A stretch of DNA of 64,000 nt from Actinomycetospora sp. TBRC 11914 (GCF_012933465.1 NZ_JABBND010000009.1:164903-228902), one strand, 5' to 3'. Counted from the first letter of the stretch, positions 18,933 through 30,057 are shown. Numbers and translations: made by a program. Notes: generated by a model not told the origin, from the sequence alone.

Positions 18933-21155
18933 CTAGTCTTCCTCTTTGCCGGGGGTCGTCTTGGCCACCTGCATGAGGAACTCGATGTTGGTGCGCGTCT
19001 TGCGCAGCCGGTCGAGCACCAGCTCGATCGCCTGCTGCGGGTCGAGCGCGGCCAGCACGCGGCGCAGCCGGTGCATCACGGCCATCTCGTCGGGCGAGAG
19101 GAGGAGCTCCTCCTTGCGCGTGGACGACGAGTCCGGGTCGATCGCCGGGAAGATGCGCTTGTCGGCGAGCTTGCGGTCGAGCTTGAGCTCGGCGTTGCCG
19201 GTGCCCTTGAACTCCTCGAAGATCACCGTGTCCATCGTCGACCCGGTCTCGACCAGCGCCGTCGCGAAGATCGTCAGCGACCCGCCGTCCTCGATGTTGC
19301 GCGCGGCGCCGAGGAAGCGCTTGGGCGGGTAGAGCGCCGTCGAGTCGACACCGCCGGACAGGATGCGGCCCGACGCCGGCGCGGCCAGGTTGTAGGCCCG
19401 GCCGAGGCGGGTGATCGAGTCGAGGAGCACGACGACGTCGTGGCCCTGCTCGACGAGCCGCTTGGCCCGCTCGATCGACAGCTCCGCCACCGAGGTGTGG
19501 TCCGACGGCGGCCGGTCGAAGGTCGAGGCGATGACCTCGCCCTTCACCGTGCGCTGCATGTCGGTGACCTCCTCCGGCCGCTCGTCGACGAGCACGACCA
19601 TGAGGTGGACCTCGGGGTTGTTCGTGGTGATCGCGTTGGCGATCGACTGCAGCACCATCGTCTTGCCGGCCTTGGGCGGCGAGACGATCAGCGCGCGCTG
19701 CCCCTTGCCGACCGGCATGACCAGGTCGATCACGCGGGTGGACAGCAGGTGCGGCTCGGTCTCGAGGCGCAGCCGCTCGTTGGGGTAGAGCGGGGTGAGC
19801 TTGGTGAACTCGGGCCGGCGCTTCGCCGCCTCCGGGTCGAGGCCGTTGACGGTGTCGACCCGCACCAGCGGGTTGAACTTCTGCCGGTTCTGCTCGTTCT
19901 CGCGCTGCTGGCGCACCTGGCCGGTGACGGCGTCGCCGCGGCGCAGGCCGTGCTTGCGCACCAGCGAGAGCGAGACGTAGACGTCGTTCGGGCCGGCCAT
20001 GTAGCCCGAGGTGCGGACGAACGCGTAGTTGTCCAGCACGTCGAGGATGCCGGCGACCGGGATGAGGACGTCGTCCTCGCGCACCTCCGGCTCGCCGCCG
20101 CCCTGGCCGCCGCCCTGGCCGCGCTCGCCGCGGTTGCGGCGGCGGTCGCGGAACCGGCGCCCGCGACGCCGGCCGCCGCCGGCCTCGTCGTCGTCCTCGT
20201 CGTCGGGGCCGTTGTCGCGGTTCTGCTGGCCGCGCTGCTGGCCGCCCTGGTCGGAGTTGCGGTCGCGCCCGTCCTGGTTGCGGTCGCGCTGGCTGCCGCC
20301 GCCCTGGTCCTGACCCCGGCCGCCCTGGTTCTGGCCGCCCTGGCCGTTGCGGTTGCGGCGGCCACCGCGGTCGCCGTCGCCGTCGCGGTCCTGGTCGCCG
20401 TCGGCGGTGTCCGGGCCGGAGCCGCCCTGGTCCTGGTTGCCCCGGCCCCGGCCGTTGCTGCGGCCGCCGTCCTCGCGGGGCCCGCGCTCGGGCGCCTCGG
20501 CCGGCGCGGCGGCGGGGGCCTCGACCGAGCCGGTCGGCTCGTCGGGGGTGGACTCCGGGGCGGAGTCCGCGCCGGGACCGGCGTCGCGGCGGGCGCTGCG
20601 GCGCTGGCGGCGCGGCGCGGCGGGCGCGTCGGTGGCGGCCGTCCCGGTGGTCGTGTCCGCGGCGGCGGCCGTGTCGGCGTCGGCGGCGGGCGCGTCGGTG
20701 GTGGCCGTGACCTCCTGGGCGACCGACGAGGCGGCCTCCGGGGTCGCGGTGCGCGCCGCCGGGTCGGCCGCCGTCTCCTCCGGGGTCACCGCCTTGCGGC
20801 GGCTCGCGCGACGGCGGGCCGGCTTGGCCGCGGCCTCGTCGTCGCCCGCGGCGGCCGCCGGCTGCCCGCCGGACGGGGCCGCGGCGTCGTCGCCGAGCGG
20901 GAGCTGGGCCGCGCCGCTGCCCAGGTCGCCGGACTGCCGCTTCTTGATCTCGGCGATCAGGTCCCCCCGGCGCATGCCGGTGGTGTCGGTGACGCCGAGC
21001 GTCCCGGCCAGCTCGCGCAGCTCGGCGAGCACCATGCCGGACACACCCCCGCGGCGGCGCCGTTCGGTGCCGCCGGAGCCGGAGGACGGGGCGTCCTCAC
21101 CCCGGGCCTCCGACGAGGAGGCGACATCGGTGGAGATGACGTCGGTTTCGGTCAC
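18933..21155 (-). CDS. rho: Transcription termination factor Rho with long disordered insert
   Basis: Rho is the hexameric RNA helicase that ends transcription. Residues about 38-75 form the Rho_N helical domain (LAELRELAGTLGVTDTTGMR). About 80-350 are low complexity: Ala/Pro/Glu, then Arg/Gly/Asn/Gln/Asp-rich, typical of actinobacterial Rho and able to bind RNA. The cold-shock RNA-binding domain (VLIPVAGILDVLDNYAFVRT) and the ATPase domain (VSPPKAGKTMVLQ; LDSITRLGRAYN) follow. The start is the GTG at 21155 after AGGAAGGA; the frame is open further upstream, but those codons have no ribosome-binding site. Confidence 0.96.
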   Translation of the reverse strand: MTETDVISTDVASSSEARGEDAPSSGSGGTERRRRGGVSGMVLAELRELAGTLGVTDTTGMRRGDLIAEIKKRQSGDLGSGAAQLPLGDDAAAPSGGQPAAAAGDDEAAAKPARRRASRRKAVTPEETAADPAARTATPEAASSVAQEVTATTDAPAADADTAAAADTTTGTAATDAPAAPRRQRRSARRDAGPGADSAPESTPDEPTGSVEAPAAAPAEAPERGPREDGGRSNGRGRGNQDQGGSGPDTADGDQDRDGDGDRGGRRNRNGQGGQNQGGRGQDQGGGSQRDRNQDGRDRNSDQGGQQRGQQNRDNGPDDEDDDEAGGGRRRGRRFRDRRRNRGERGQGGGQGGGEPEVREDDVLIPVAGILDVLDNYAFVRTSGYMAGPNDVYVSLSLVRKHGLRRGDAVTGQVRQQRENEQNRQKFNPLVRVDTVNGLDPEAAKRRPEFTKLTPLYPNERLRLETEPHLLSTRVIDLVMPVGKGQRALIVSPPKAGKTMVLQSIANAITTNNPEVHLMVVLVDERPEEVTDMQRTVKGEVIASTFDRPPSDHTSVAELSIERAKRLVEQGHDVVVLLDSITRLGRAYNLAAPASGRILSGGVDSTALYPPKRFLGAARNIEDGGSLTIFATALVETGSTMDTVIFEEFKGTGNAELKLDRKLADKRIFPAIDPDSSSTRKEELLLSPDEMAVMHRLRRVLAALDPQQAIELVLDRLRKTRTNIEFLMQVAKTTPGKEED

Positions 21156-21457
21156 GCAGGTCCTTCCTGACCGGTCCGGGTCGTGATACCCGGGCCAGCG
21201 GACGTGTCCGCACGGCTCGTGGTGCGTACGGATCCGCCGCAACGAACGGGCGCCGGCGGGCTCACGGAAGGAGGTTCGGTGGCCCGGGAACTCGATGCGC
21301 TGCGGAACATACGGGGCCAACGACCACGCGTGGAGCCGTCCGAGAACGCCGACCCGCCTGCACCGCCGGGCGGATGCGGGACCGGAGCGGGGAAGACCAT
21401 CCCGGAGAATCCGGGACGTGGTACCGGCGCGGATCACGCTGGTCGCTGTCGCCGCCC

Positions 21458-21486
21458 AGGGTAGACCCCCCCACGACCGGCGGCAA
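21458..21486 (-). promoter_or_regulatory. Candidate rho promoter
   Basis: In the 366-base gap between thrB and rho, the minus strand reads TTGCCG (21481-21486), a 17-base spacer and TACCCT (21458-21463), a fair SigA-type promoter. It implies a 5' leader of nearly 300 bases, long enough for autoregulation, which is known for rho in other bacteria. I see no other feature in the gap. Confidence 0.45.
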
Positions 21487-21521
21487 CAACCGGGTGCTCC
21501 CCGGCGCGCCCCGGTCCGCGA

Positions 21522-22439
21522 TCACCCGACGGCGACCGCGCCCTGCTCGTCGATCGGCAGCGGCATCGTCGTGAAACCGCTGGTGGGGAGATCGTCGGGG
21601 AGGGCGTCGCCGGTGGTGAGCGCCAGCACCGTCGGGCCGGCGCCGGACACCACCGCGGGCACGCCCGCGCGGCGCAGCGCGTCGACCAGCTCGGCCGTGG
21701 CCGGGTAGGCGGGCCGGCGGTAGGGCTGGTGCAGCCGGTCCTCGGTGGCGGCGAGGAGCAGCTCCGGCGCGCCGGTCAGCGCGTGCACCAGCAGCGCCGA
21801 GCGGGCCGCGGTGAAGGCCGCGTCGGCGTGCGGGACGCGGTCGGGCAGCAGCCCGCGCGTGGCCTCGGTGGAGCTGGAGTGCTCGGAGACGAACACGACC
21901 GGCGCCACCTCCGGGTGCGTCGTGAGCCGGGTGCCCCGGAACGAGCCGCCCTCGCACCAGGTGACCACGAGACCGCCGTACAGGCAGGCCGCGACGTTGT
22001 CGGCGTGCCCGTCGAAGCGGGCCGCCAGGTCGAGCACCGCCGCGTCGTCGGGCGCCTTCCCCGGCCCCAGCAGCGTGCAGGCGGCGACGATGCCCGCCAC
22101 CGCCGCCGACGCCGAGGACCCCAGCCCACGGCTGTGCGGGATGGCGTTGTGGCAGGTCAGGTGCAGCGGCGGGCGGGCGACGCCGGCCAGCTCGTAGGTC
22201 GCGCAGGCGGCCTTGAGCACGAGGTGGCGCTCGTCGCGCGGGACGCGGCCGGCCCCTTCCCCGTGGACGTCGACGACGCTCGGGCGACGGTCCTTCCCCG
22301 TCGCTGCGCTCGCCAGGTCCTCGAGCTCGGTGAGCTCCACGTGGTCGTGCAGGGCCAGCGCGAGACCGAGCGTGTCGAAGCCGGGACCGAGGTTGGCCGA
22401 GGTGGCGGGGACGCGGACACGCACCCCGGGGCCACCCAT
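21522..22439 (-). CDS. thrB: Homoserine kinase
   Basis: This GHMP kinase phosphorylates homoserine for threonine synthesis. The 305-residue protein has the N-terminal PATSANLGPGFDTLGLAL segment and the ATP-binding PHSRGLGSSASAAVAGIVAA glycine/serine loop. It follows thrC by 13 bases and ends the hom-thrC-thrB operon. The ATG at 22439 gives MGGPGVRVRVPATSANLG. Confidence 0.96.
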   Translation of the reverse strand: MGGPGVRVRVPATSANLGPGFDTLGLALALHDHVELTELEDLASAATGKDRRPSVVDVHGEGAGRVPRDERHLVLKAACATYELAGVARPPLHLTCHNAIPHSRGLGSSASAAVAGIVAACTLLGPGKAPDDAAVLDLAARFDGHADNVAACLYGGLVVTWCEGGSFRGTRLTTHPEVAPVVFVSEHSSSTEATRGLLPDRVPHADAAFTAARSALLVHALTGAPELLLAATEDRLHQPYRRPAYPATAELVDALRRAGVPAVVSGAGPTVLALTTGDALPDDLPTSGFTTMPLPIDEQGAVAVG

Positions 22440-22452
22440 CAGCGCCGGCCCA

Positions 22453-23553
22453 TCAGACGAGGCCCAGCGCGTCGGCGACCGCGTCCACGCGCTCCGGGAC
22501 GACGACGGGCTCGGGCACGTCGGCGAGCGCGGTGCCGGGGTCCTTGAGGCCGTGGCCCGTGACGGTGCAGACGACGAGGCGGCCCGGCGTCAGCTCCCCC
22601 GCCGCGGCGCGCGCGAGCAGGCCCGCGACCGACGCGGCCGACGCCGGCTCGACGAACACGCCCTCCCGGGAGGAGAGCAGCCGGTACGCGGCGAGGATCG
22701 CGTCGTCGTCGACCTTGGTGATCCGGCCGCCGGACTCGTCCCGCGCCGCGATCGCGCCGTCCCAGGACGCGGGCGACCCGATGCGGATCGCGGTCGCGAG
22801 GGTCTCCGGCTGCGTGACCGGCGCCCCGTCGACCAGCGGCGCGGCCCCGGCGGCCTGGACCCCGTGCATCTCGGGGGTGGCCCCGACGACGCCGTCACGG
22901 TGGTACTCGACGTAGCCGCGCCAGTAGGCGGTGATGTTGCCGGCGTTGCCGACCGGCAGCACGTGCAGGTCCGGCGCGCGGCCGAGCTGGTCGCAGATCT
23001 CGAACGACGCCGTCTTCTGGCCCTCGATGCGCGCCGGGTTCACCGAGTTGACCAGCGCGATCGGGTGCTCCTCGGCCGCCTTGCGGGCGAGCTCGAGGCA
23101 GGCGTCGAAGTTGCCCTCGAGCTGCAGGATCCGCGCCCCGTGGGCGGTGGCCTGGGCGAGCTTGCCGAGCGCGATCTTGCCCTGCGGGACGAGGACCGCG
23201 CAGGTCATGTCGGTGCGCGCGGCGTAGGCGGCCGCCGAGGCCGACGTGTTGCCGGTGGACGCGCAGATGACGGCCTTCGCGCCGCCGGCGGCCGCCTCGG
23301 TCATCGCGACCGTCATGCCGCGGTCCTTGAACGACCCCGTCGGGTTCGCGCCCTCGATCTTGAGGTGGACCTCGCAGCCGGTCAGCGACGACAGGTGCGG
23401 CGCCGGGAGCAGCGGCGTCCCGCCCTCGCGGAGGGTGACGACGTCCCAGCCGTCCTTCACCAGCGGCATGCGGTCGCGGTAGGCGCGGATGACCCCCGGC
23501 CACTCGACGCGGTGGGCGAGGGCGGCTGCCCGGTCGAGGATGGGGCGGCTCAC
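22453..23553 (-). CDS. thrC: Threonine synthase
   Basis: This PLP enzyme converts O-phosphohomoserine to threonine. The PLP-lysine segment is [15 protein letters not shown] (about residue 70), with the phosphate-binding [13 protein letters not shown] and the [15 protein letters not shown] loop. At 366 residues it is the short actinobacterial/Bacillus type. Its start overlaps the hom stop by four bases. Confidence 0.96.
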   Translation of the reverse strand: MSRPILDRAAALAHRVEWPGVIRAYRDRMPLVKDGWDVVTLREGGTPLLPAPHLSSLTGCEVHLKIEGANPTGSFKDRGMTVAMTEAAAGGAKAVICASTGNTSASAAAYAARTDMTCAVLVPQGKIALGKLAQATAHGARILQLEGNFDACLELARKAAEEHPIALVNSVNPARIEGQKTASFEICDQLGRAPDLHVLPVGNAGNITAYWRGYVEYHRDGVVGATPEMHGVQAAGAAPLVDGAPVTQPETLATAIRIGSPASWDGAIAARDESGGRITKVDDDAILAAYRLLSSREGVFVEPASAASVAGLLARAAAGELTPGRLVVCTVTGHGLKDPGTALADVPEPVVVPERVDAVADALGLV

Positions 23554-24965
23554 TGGGCTCCTCCGAGGGCGTGCACGGGGCGTCCGAGGCCCTCCACGCG
23601 CAGGACGCTGGCCACCCCGCGGACCGACTCCAGCCCCGACAGGGCGTCCACGGTGGCCCGCAGGGCCGCGTCGGGGGCCTCGTGGGTCACGACGACCAGT
23701 GTGGCGTCCGTCCCCTGCCCGCCGCCATGATCCGCGTCATCCCCGGTGGTCGCGGAGTCGTCGGCCTCCCGGCCGCCCTCCTGCTTCACCGTCGCGATCG
23801 AGACCCCGTGCTCGGCGAACACCGAGGCCACCGCGGCGAGCACGCCCGCGCGGTCGTGGACGTCGACGTTGACGTGGTAGCGGGTGCGGACCTCGCCGAT
23901 CGGCTGGATCGGCAGGTGCGCGTAGGCGGTGTCGCGCGGCCCGCGACCGCCGATGACGCGGTTGCGCGCGGCGGCGACGAGGTCGCCGAGGACGGCGCTG
24001 GCGGTCTGGGGGCCGCCCGCGCCCTGGCCGTAGAACATCAGCGGGCCGGCGGCGTCGGCCTCGACGAACACCGCGTTGAAGGCCCCCGAGACCGAGGCCA
24101 GCGGGTGCGACTTCGGGATCATCGCGGGGTACACCCGCGCGGACACCGAATCGCCGTGCCCCTCGGCCTCCCGGCTGTCTCCCGCGACCTGCTCGCAGAT
24201 CGCCAGCAGCTTCACCGTGCAGCCGAGCGCGCGGGCCGAGGCGATGTCGGTGGCGGTGACCTCGCGGATCCCCTCGCGGTGCACGTCGGCGGCGGTCACG
24301 CGGGTGTGGAAGGCGAGGCTCGCCAGGATCGCGGCTTTGGAGGCCGCGTCGTAGCCGTCCACGTCCGCCGTCGGGTCGGCCTCGGCGTAGCCCAGCCGGC
24401 CGGCCTCCTCCAGCGCGTCGGCGTAGCCCGCGCCGGTGGACTCCATGGCCGAGAGGATGAAGTTCGTGGTGCCGTTGACGATGCCCGCGACGCGACGGAT
24501 GCGGTCGCCGGCCAGCGACTGCTGGATCGGGCGCAGCAGCGGGATCGCGCCGGCCACGGAGGCCTCGTAGTAGAGGTCCGCGCCGGAGTCGCGCGCCGCC
24601 GTCGCCAGCGCCTCGCCCTCCTCGGCGAGCAGCGCCTTGTTGGCGCTGACCACCGAGCGGCCGGCCTTGAGCGCGTCGAGCAGCAGGTCGCGGGCGGGCT
24701 CGATGCCGCCCATGAGCTCGACGACGACGTCGACGTCCGGGCGGGCGACGAGTCCCGCGGCATCGGTGGTGAGCAGCTCCGCGGGGACGTCGGGGTGGCG
24801 CTGGGGACGCCGCACGGCGATGCCGCCGATCTCGATCGGCACGCCGACCCGCGCGGTCAGCTCGTCGGCCTGCTCGCGCAGCAGCCGCACCACCTGGGAA
24901 CCGACCACCCCGCACCCGAGCAGTGCCACGGTGATGCGGTCCTTGGCCGTCTGGTCGACCGACAC
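23550..24965 (-). CDS. hom: Homoserine dehydrogenase with ACT domain
   Basis: The enzyme reduces aspartate semialdehyde to homoserine, the branch point of threonine and methionine synthesis. The 471 residues comprise an NAD(P)-binding domain ([17 protein letters not shown]), the catalytic domain ([33 protein letters not shown]) and a C-terminal ACT domain ([20 protein letters not shown]) for threonine feedback. The ACT domain contains an unusual acidic/glycine-rich insertion of about 25 residues. The GTG start abuts the lysA stop directly. Confidence 0.96.
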   Translation of the reverse strand: MSVDQTAKDRITVALLGCGVVGSQVVRLLREQADELTARVGVPIEIGGIAVRRPQRHPDVPAELLTTDAAGLVARPDVDVVVELMGGIEPARDLLLDALKAGRSVVSANKALLAEEGEALATAARDSGADLYYEASVAGAIPLLRPIQQSLAGDRIRRVAGIVNGTTNFILSAMESTGAGYADALEEAGRLGYAEADPTADVDGYDAASKAAILASLAFHTRVTAADVHREGIREVTATDIASARALGCTVKLLAICEQVAGDSREAEGHGDSVSARVYPAMIPKSHPLASVSGAFNAVFVEADAAGPLMFYGQGAGGPQTASAVLGDLVAAARNRVIGGRGPRDTAYAHLPIQPIGEVRTRYHVNVDVHDRAGVLAAVASVFAEHGVSIATVKQEGGREADDSATTGDDADHGGGQGTDATLVVVTHEAPDAALRATVDALSGLESVRGVASVLRVEGLGRPVHALGGAQ

Positions 24966-26423
24966 CTACACCTCCAGCCGCACGAGGTCGTCGAGGGTCT
25001 CGCGCCGCAGCACGGTGCGGTCGGCGCCGTCGGCCACGGCCACCACGGCCGGCCGCGGCACCTTGTTGTACGCGCTGGCCATGGCGTAGCAGTAGGCCCC
25101 GGTCGCCGCGACCGCGACGACGTCGCCGGGCGCGAGGTCGGCCGGCAGCCAGCAGTCGCGGACCACCACGTCGCCGGACTCGCAGTGCTTGCCGACCACC
25201 CGGCACAGCGTCGGGACCCCGCTGCCGCCCGCGTCGGCGCCCGCGGTGGCGGCGGGCACGGCGGAGCGCGAGACCAGGCGGCAGTCGTAGGACGCGTCGT
25301 AGAGGGCGGTGCGGATGTTGTCGCTCATCCCACCGTCCACCGAGACGTAGCGCCGCCGCGCTCCCCCGCCGAGCTCGACGTCCTTGATCGTGCCCACGGT
25401 GTAGAGCGTGACGGTGCCGGGGCCGGCGATCGCGCGGCCGGGCTCGACGGCGATGCGCGGCACCGGGATCCCGGCCCGCTCGCACTCGCGGTGCACGATC
25501 GCGCGCAGCTCGTCGGCCAGCCACGACGGCGAGCGGGGCTGGTCGGCGGTGGTGTAGGCGATGCCCATCCCGCCGCCGAGGTCGATCAGCGCGGAGGCGT
25601 GCTCGGCCCGCTCGCCGTGCTCGGCGCGGATCTCGGCGAGCAGCCCCACCACGCGCCGCGCGGCGAGCTCGAACCCGCCCGAGTCGAAGATCTGGGACCC
25701 GATGTGGCTGTGCAGCCCGACCAGGCGCAGGTTCGCCGACTTCAGCACCCGGCGCACCGCCTCGGCGGCGTCGCCCCCGGCCAGCGAGAACCCGAACTTC
25801 TGGTCCTCGTGCGCGGTGGCGATGAACTCGTGGGTGTGGGCCTCGACCCCCACCGTCACGCGGACCATGACGTCGGCGACGACGCCGCGGCGGCGGGCGG
25901 CGTCGTCGAGCCGGGCGACCTCGGCGAACGAGTCGAGCACGACCTTGCCGACCCCCGCGTCGAGGGCCGCCTCCAGCTCGGCGGGCGACTTGTTGTTGCC
26001 GTGCACCGCGATCCGCTCGGCGGGGAACCCGGCCCGCAGCGCGACCGCCAGCTCCCCCTCGCTGCACACGTCGAGCCCGAGGCCCTCGTCGGCGACCCAG
26101 CGGGCCACCTCGGTGCACAGGAACGCCTTCGCCGCGTAGTGCACGAGGGAGGGGTCGCCGAACGCCTCGGCGTGGTCGCGGCAGCGCGACCGGAAGTCGG
26201 CCTCGTCGACGACGAAGAGCGGGGTCGCGTGCCGCTCCACGAGGTCGCGGACGTCGACGCCGGCCAGGCGCACGATGCCGTCGTCGCCGCGCCCGGCGTG
26301 GCGGGGCCAGACCGCGGGCGGCAGGGCGTTGAGCGCGGCTCCGTCACGGGGGACGGGACCGGGCGCGTCGTGGGCGGGCAGGACGTCGGCGTGACGGGGC
26401 CCGGCGGGGTGGGCGCGGGTCAT
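24966..26423 (-). CDS. lysA: Diaminopimelate decarboxylase
   Basis: LysA decarboxylates meso-diaminopimelate to lysine. The PLP lysine is in [10 protein letters not shown], with [14 protein letters not shown] and [15 protein letters not shown] typical of group IV decarboxylases, and [14 protein letters not shown] near the end. The start at 26423 ([11 protein letters not shown]) gives 485 residues, close to the actinobacterial norm. It lies seven bases after argS; argS-lysA-hom-thrC-thrB is the standard actinobacterial order. Confidence 0.96.
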   Translation of the reverse strand: MTRAHPAGPRHADVLPAHDAPGPVPRDGAALNALPPAVWPRHAGRGDDGIVRLAGVDVRDLVERHATPLFVVDEADFRSRCRDHAEAFGDPSLVHYAAKAFLCTEVARWVADEGLGLDVCSEGELAVALRAGFPAERIAVHGNNKSPAELEAALDAGVGKVVLDSFAEVARLDDAARRRGVVADVMVRVTVGVEAHTHEFIATAHEDQKFGFSLAGGDAAEAVRRVLKSANLRLVGLHSHIGSQIFDSGGFELAARRVVGLLAEIRAEHGERAEHASALIDLGGGMGIAYTTADQPRSPSWLADELRAIVHRECERAGIPVPRIAVEPGRAIAGPGTVTLYTVGTIKDVELGGGARRRYVSVDGGMSDNIRTALYDASYDCRLVSRSAVPAATAGADAGGSGVPTLCRVVGKHCESGDVVVRDCWLPADLAPGDVVAVAATGAYCYAMASAYNKVPRPAVVAVADGADRTVLRRETLDDLVRLEV

Positions 26424-26430
26424 GGGGGAT

Positions 26431-28083
26431 CTACATCCGTTCCGGGGCGGAGACACCGAGGAGGCCCAGGCCGGACGCGAGCACGGTGCGCGTCGCGTCG
26501 CAGAGCGCCAGTCGGGCGACGTTGACCGGCTGCGCCGTGTCGTCGCCCTGGGGCAGCACCCGGCAGGTGTCGTAGAAGCGGTGGTAGGTGCCGGCGAGCT
26601 CCTCGAGGAAGCGCGCCACGCGGTGCGGCTCGCGCAGCTGCGCGGCCGACGAGAGTACCCGCGGGAACTCCCCGAGGGTGCGGATGAGGTCACCCTCGCG
26701 GGGGTGGGTCAGCAGGCCGAGATCGGGCTCGGCGGCGCTGACCCCCAGGTCCGCGGCGTTGCGGGCGAGCGCCGAGAGCCGGGCGTGTGCGTACTGCACG
26801 TAGAACACCGGGTTCTCGTTGGTGCGCCGGCTGATCAGGTCCAGGTCGATGTCGAGCACCTGGTCCACGCTCGAGCGGGTCAGGGTGTACCGGGCCGCGT
26901 CCACGCCGACGGCGTCGACGAGGTCCTCGAGCGTGATGATCGTGCCCGCCCGCTTGGACATCTTCACCGGCTCGCCGTCGCGCAGCAGGTTCACCAGCTG
27001 CCCGATGAGCACCTCGACGCGGGCCGGGTCGTCCCCGAACGCCGCCGCGACCGCCTTGAGCCGGTGGATGTAGCCGTGGTGGTCCGCGCCGAGCATGTAG
27101 ATGGCAAGGTCGGCGCCGCGGGCCCGCTTGTCGCGGTAGTAGGCGATGTCACCGGCGATGTAGGCGGGCGTGCCGTCGGACTTGATGACGACGCGGTCCT
27201 TGTCGTCGCCGTGGTCGGTGGAGCGCAGCCACCAGGCCCCGTCGGCGAAGTAGAGCGCGCCGTCGTCCTTGAGCTTCTGCACGGACTGCTCGACCGCGCC
27301 GGACGCGTGCAGCGCGAGCTCGGAGGACCACACGTCGAAGTGGGTGCCGAACCCGTCGAGCGACTCGCGCATCTCGTCGAGCATCACCGCGACGCCGAGG
27401 CGCCTGAACGCGGCCAGCTTCTGGTCCTCCGGCTGGTCGAGCACCCCGGGCTCGGTCTCGACGACCCGCGCCGCCACCTCCGCGACGTAGGCGCCGCCGT
27501 ACCCGTCGTCGGGCACCGGGCGGCCCTCCGCGGCGGCGATGAGCGACGCGGCGAACCGGTCGATCTGCGCCCCGGCGTCGTTGACGTAGTACTCGCGGAC
27601 CACCGCGGCGCCCTGGGCCTCCAGGACCCGGCCGAGCGCGTCGCCGACGGCGGCCCAGCGGGTGCCGCCGAGGTGGATCGGCCCGGTGGGGTTCGCCGAG
27701 ACGAACTCCAGGTTGATCGTCTGCCCGGTGAGCGCGTCGGTGTGGCCGTACCCGTCGCCCTGGGCGAGGACGTCGGCGACGATGCCCGCCTGGGCGTCCG
27801 CGGCCAGGCGCAGGTTGAGGAAGCCCGGGCCCGCCACCTCGGCGCTGGCGATGCCGTCGGTGTCGGTGAGCCGCACGGCCAGCCAGTCGGCGAGGTCGGC
27901 CGGCTTCACGCCCGCCTTCTTGGCGCTGCGCAGGGCGACGTTCGTCGCGTAGTCGCCGTGCTCGGGGTTGCGCGGCCGCTCGACGGTGACCTCGTCCGGC
28001 AGGGCCGCCGTGTCCAGCCCGCGCTCCGTCAGCACGTCGACGGCGACGGCGTGCAGGAGGTCGGCGAGCGCAGCGGGGGTCAC
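26431..28083 (-). CDS. argS: Arginyl-tRNA synthetase
   Basis: This class I synthetase charges tRNA-Arg. The HIGH-type signature is [16 protein letters not shown] and the KMSKS-type loop is [18 protein letters not shown]. An N-terminal tRNA-binding domain and the C-terminal DALR anticodon domain (from about residue 430) are present. I place the start at the GTG at 28083 ([13 protein letters not shown]), giving 550 residues as usual. It heads the lysine/threonine operon; a tRNA-Arg gene lies 1.9 kb upstream on the other strand. Confidence 0.96.
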   Translation of the reverse strand: MTPAALADLLHAVAVDVLTERGLDTAALPDEVTVERPRNPEHGDYATNVALRSAKKAGVKPADLADWLAVRLTDTDGIASAEVAGPGFLNLRLAADAQAGIVADVLAQGDGYGHTDALTGQTINLEFVSANPTGPIHLGGTRWAAVGDALGRVLEAQGAAVVREYYVNDAGAQIDRFAASLIAAAEGRPVPDDGYGGAYVAEVAARVVETEPGVLDQPEDQKLAAFRRLGVAVMLDEMRESLDGFGTHFDVWSSELALHASGAVEQSVQKLKDDGALYFADGAWWLRSTDHGDDKDRVVIKSDGTPAYIAGDIAYYRDKRARGADLAIYMLGADHHGYIHRLKAVAAAFGDDPARVEVLIGQLVNLLRDGEPVKMSKRAGTIITLEDLVDAVGVDAARYTLTRSSVDQVLDIDLDLISRRTNENPVFYVQYAHARLSALARNAADLGVSAAEPDLGLLTHPREGDLIRTLGEFPRVLSSAAQLREPHRVARFLEELAGTYHRFYDTCRVLPQGDDTAQPVNVARLALCDATRTVLASGLGLLGVSAPERM

Positions 28084-28205
28084 GGTGTCCGAGTCTAGGG
28101 AGCCGCGCGGACGGCCCGACGCGGCGGGCGGACGGCCGTCACCCGTCCGTACGCCGTCCAGGGCAGGACGTGGGCACGCTCGGCTCATCCCTACACTCCG
28201 CGACC

Positions 28206-29078
28206 ATGGCGAGTGGACGCTCGACGGGCTCGACGGGCACGCCCCGGCGACCCCCGGCAGGTGGACAGCGGCGTGCCGGAACGACCTCCGCTCGCGGCGG
28301 GAGGCCGCCGCAGCGCGGCAAGAACCCCGTCGCCGGGGCGCGGCGACGGTCGTCGTCGGGACGCTCGTCCGGGGGCGGCCGGCAAGTGCCGTGGCTCGCG
28401 ATCGGCGCGATCGTCGTCGTGCTCGCCCTGATCGGCGGCATCGGGTGGTTCCTGCTCGCCCGGAACTCGCAGGTCAGCCCGTGGCGGCCCTCCGAGGACA
28501 ACAAGGACCCGTCGCTGGCGATCCCCGGGATCGCGACGACGACCTACGAGGGCCAGCACCACGTGCTGCCGACGCAGCGCGTCGCCTACGACAAGACCCC
28601 GCCCTACGGCGGCCCGCACGACGGCTACTGGGCGGCCTGCAACGGGCAGGTCTACCCGCAGGCGGTGCGCAACGAGAACATGGTGCACGCCCTCGAGCAC
28701 GGCGCCGTCTGGATCGCCTACGACCCGGCGCGGATCACCGGCGCGGCCCTCGACTCGCTGACCGCGAAGGTGCGCGGCCAGAACCAGATGATGATCTCGC
28801 CCTACCCCGGCCTCGACCAGCCGATCTCGCTGCAGTCCTGGGGCCACCAGCTCAAGGTCGCCGACGCCGCCGACCCGCGGATCGACGAGTTCATCACCTC
28901 GCTGCGCGGCAACCCGAACACCTACCCGGAGGTCGGCGCGAGCTGCGACGCCCTCGGGCCGGGCCAGTTCGACCCGCAGAACCCGCCGCCGTTCGACCCG
29001 CCGCCCTACCCGAAGAACGCACTGCCGATGACCTACCAGGGCACGTCGGGCAGCGGCGGGATGGGCGGCACCGGGTGA
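28206..29078 (+). CDS. DUF3105 membrane-anchored protein
   Basis: The 290-residue protein has a basic, Gly/Arg/Ser-rich N-terminal cytoplasmic tail (to about 60), one transmembrane helix ([22 protein letters not shown]) and an extracytoplasmic DUF3105 domain. The domain shows [33 protein letters not shown] and the histidine-containing [17 protein letters not shown]3105 proteins often sit next to DUF305 proteins and may bind metal, but no function is established. It is divergent from argS and overlaps the next gene by three or four bases. Confidence 0.85.
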   Translation: MASGRSTGSTGTPRRPPAGGQRRAGTTSARGGRPPQRGKNPVAGARRRSSSGRSSGGGRQVPWLAIGAIVVVLALIGGIGWFLLARNSQVSPWRPSEDNKDPSLAIPGIATTTYEGQHHVLPTQRVAYDKTPPYGGPHDGYWAACNGQVYPQAVRNENMVHALEHGAVWIAYDPARITGAALDSLTAKVRGQNQMMISPYPGLDQPISLQSWGHQLKVADAADPRIDEFITSLRGNPNTYPEVGASCDALGPGQFDPQNPPPFDPPPYPKNALPMTYQGTSGSGGMGGTG

Positions 29079-29803
29079 GCGCCGGGCCGGTGGGGTCGGT
29101 GGAGTCGGTGGAGTCGCCGCCCGAGCCCCCGGACGTCGACGACGGGGTCGACGATGGCGGGGGTGACGACGGCGGGTGGTGGTCGCGCAGCCCGGGGTGG
29201 GCGCGCGGCGTCGTCGTCGCGGGTGTGGTGCTCGTGCTGCTGCTGGCCGGCGGGATCGGCGGGCTGGTGCTCGGGCAACGCACGGCCCCGTCGTACGGGC
29301 CGCCCCCGGGGGCGATCGACACCGGGTTCCTGCAGGACATGACGGTGCACCACGCGCAGGCCGTGCAGATGGCGGTGTGGGAGCGCTCGAACACCACCGA
29401 CCCGGCGCTGCGCCAGCTGGCGTTCGACATCGAGTCCACGCAGAACCAGCAGCTCGGCATGATGCAGGGCTGGCTGCGCCTCTGGGGCCTGCCGACCGAG
29501 GCGACCCCCGGGCAGTACATGGGCTGGATGGGGATGCCCACGGCGCAGATGCCGGGGATGGCCTCCGACGCGGACCTCGCACGGTTCCGCTCGCAGACCG
29601 GCCCGGCGATGGACGTGGCGTTCCTGCAGCTCATGCTCCGCCACCACCGCGGCGGGCTGTCGATGATGCAGGAGGAGGCGGCCCACGGGTCCGTGGACGT
29701 GGTCACCCAGCTGGCCCGCTCGATGGTGGCGTCGCAGACCGCAGAGGCGGACACGATGACGCAGATGCTGGCGCAGCGGGGGGCGGCGCCGCTCCCGTCG
29801 TGA
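29075..29803 (+). CDS. DUF305 family membrane-anchored protein
   Basis: The 242-residue protein has an acidic cytoplasmic N-terminus, one transmembrane helix (about 48-70) and a DUF305 ferritin-like helical domain. The histidine motifs FLQDMTVHHAQAVQMA and LQLMLRHHRGGLSMM are diagnostic; some members are copper-linked. Methionine-rich stretches (MGWMGMPTAQMPGM) support metal binding. The GTG at 29075 overlaps the DUF3105 stop, so the two proteins are probably made together. Confidence 0.87.
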   Translation: MSAGPVGSVESVESPPEPPDVDDGVDDGGGDDGGWWSRSPGWARGVVVAGVVLVLLLAGGIGGLVLGQRTAPSYGPPPGAIDTGFLQDMTVHHAQAVQMAVWERSNTTDPALRQLAFDIESTQNQQLGMMQGWLRLWGLPTEATPGQYMGWMGMPTAQMPGMASDADLARFRSQTGPAMDVAFLQLMLRHHRGGLSMMQEEAAHGSVDVVTQLARSMVASQTAEADTMTQMLAQRGAAPLPS

Positions 29804-29963
29804 GGGGTGCCTGGTTGCCTGGGTTGCCAGCGGAGCGTCGTTGCTTGCATCCAGTGGCAGGAAAGCCCCGTCGTCGGACCAGCGGAGGGCCGTCGCTGAC
29901 ACCTGACGTCACGATGGACCCGTCCTGACACAGCCCGCCGCCGGACGATCACGGGCCATGCGT

Positions 29964-29969
29964 TACGCT
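29964..29969 (+). promoter_or_regulatory. Candidate -10 box of the tRNA-Arg gene
   Basis: TACGCT lies 13 bases before the mature tRNA 5' end, the right distance for a tRNA promoter. The -35 region (CCGGAC at 17-base spacing) is poor. The 180-base gap before it also contains the half-repeated sequence CCAGCGGAG at two places, otherwise nothing clear. Confidence 0.4.
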
Positions 29970-29982
29970 CGTCCACGGTTTC

Positions 29983-30057
29983 GCCCCCGTAGCTCAGGGG
30001 ATAGAGCACCGCCCTCCGGAGGCGGGAGCGCAGGTTCGAATCCTGCCGGGGGCACCA
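29983..30057 (+). tRNA. tRNA-Arg (anticodon CCG)
   Basis: A full cloverleaf is visible. The acceptor GCCCCCG (29983-29989) pairs with CGGGGGC (30047-30053). The anticodon stem CCGCC/GGCGG encloses the loop CTCCGGA, with anticodon CCG at 30016-30018 reading CGG codons. The T arm is GCAGG-TTCGAAT-CCTGC, followed by discriminator A and an encoded CCA (30055-30057). Confidence 0.97.

Noticed and set aside
19071..21170. Plus-strand open frame with long Val/Ala/Leu-rich hydrophobic runs opposite rho
   Set aside because: The apparent membrane protein is the reverse of the low-complexity Arg/Gly/Asn insert of Rho; no ribosome-binding site or family motif.
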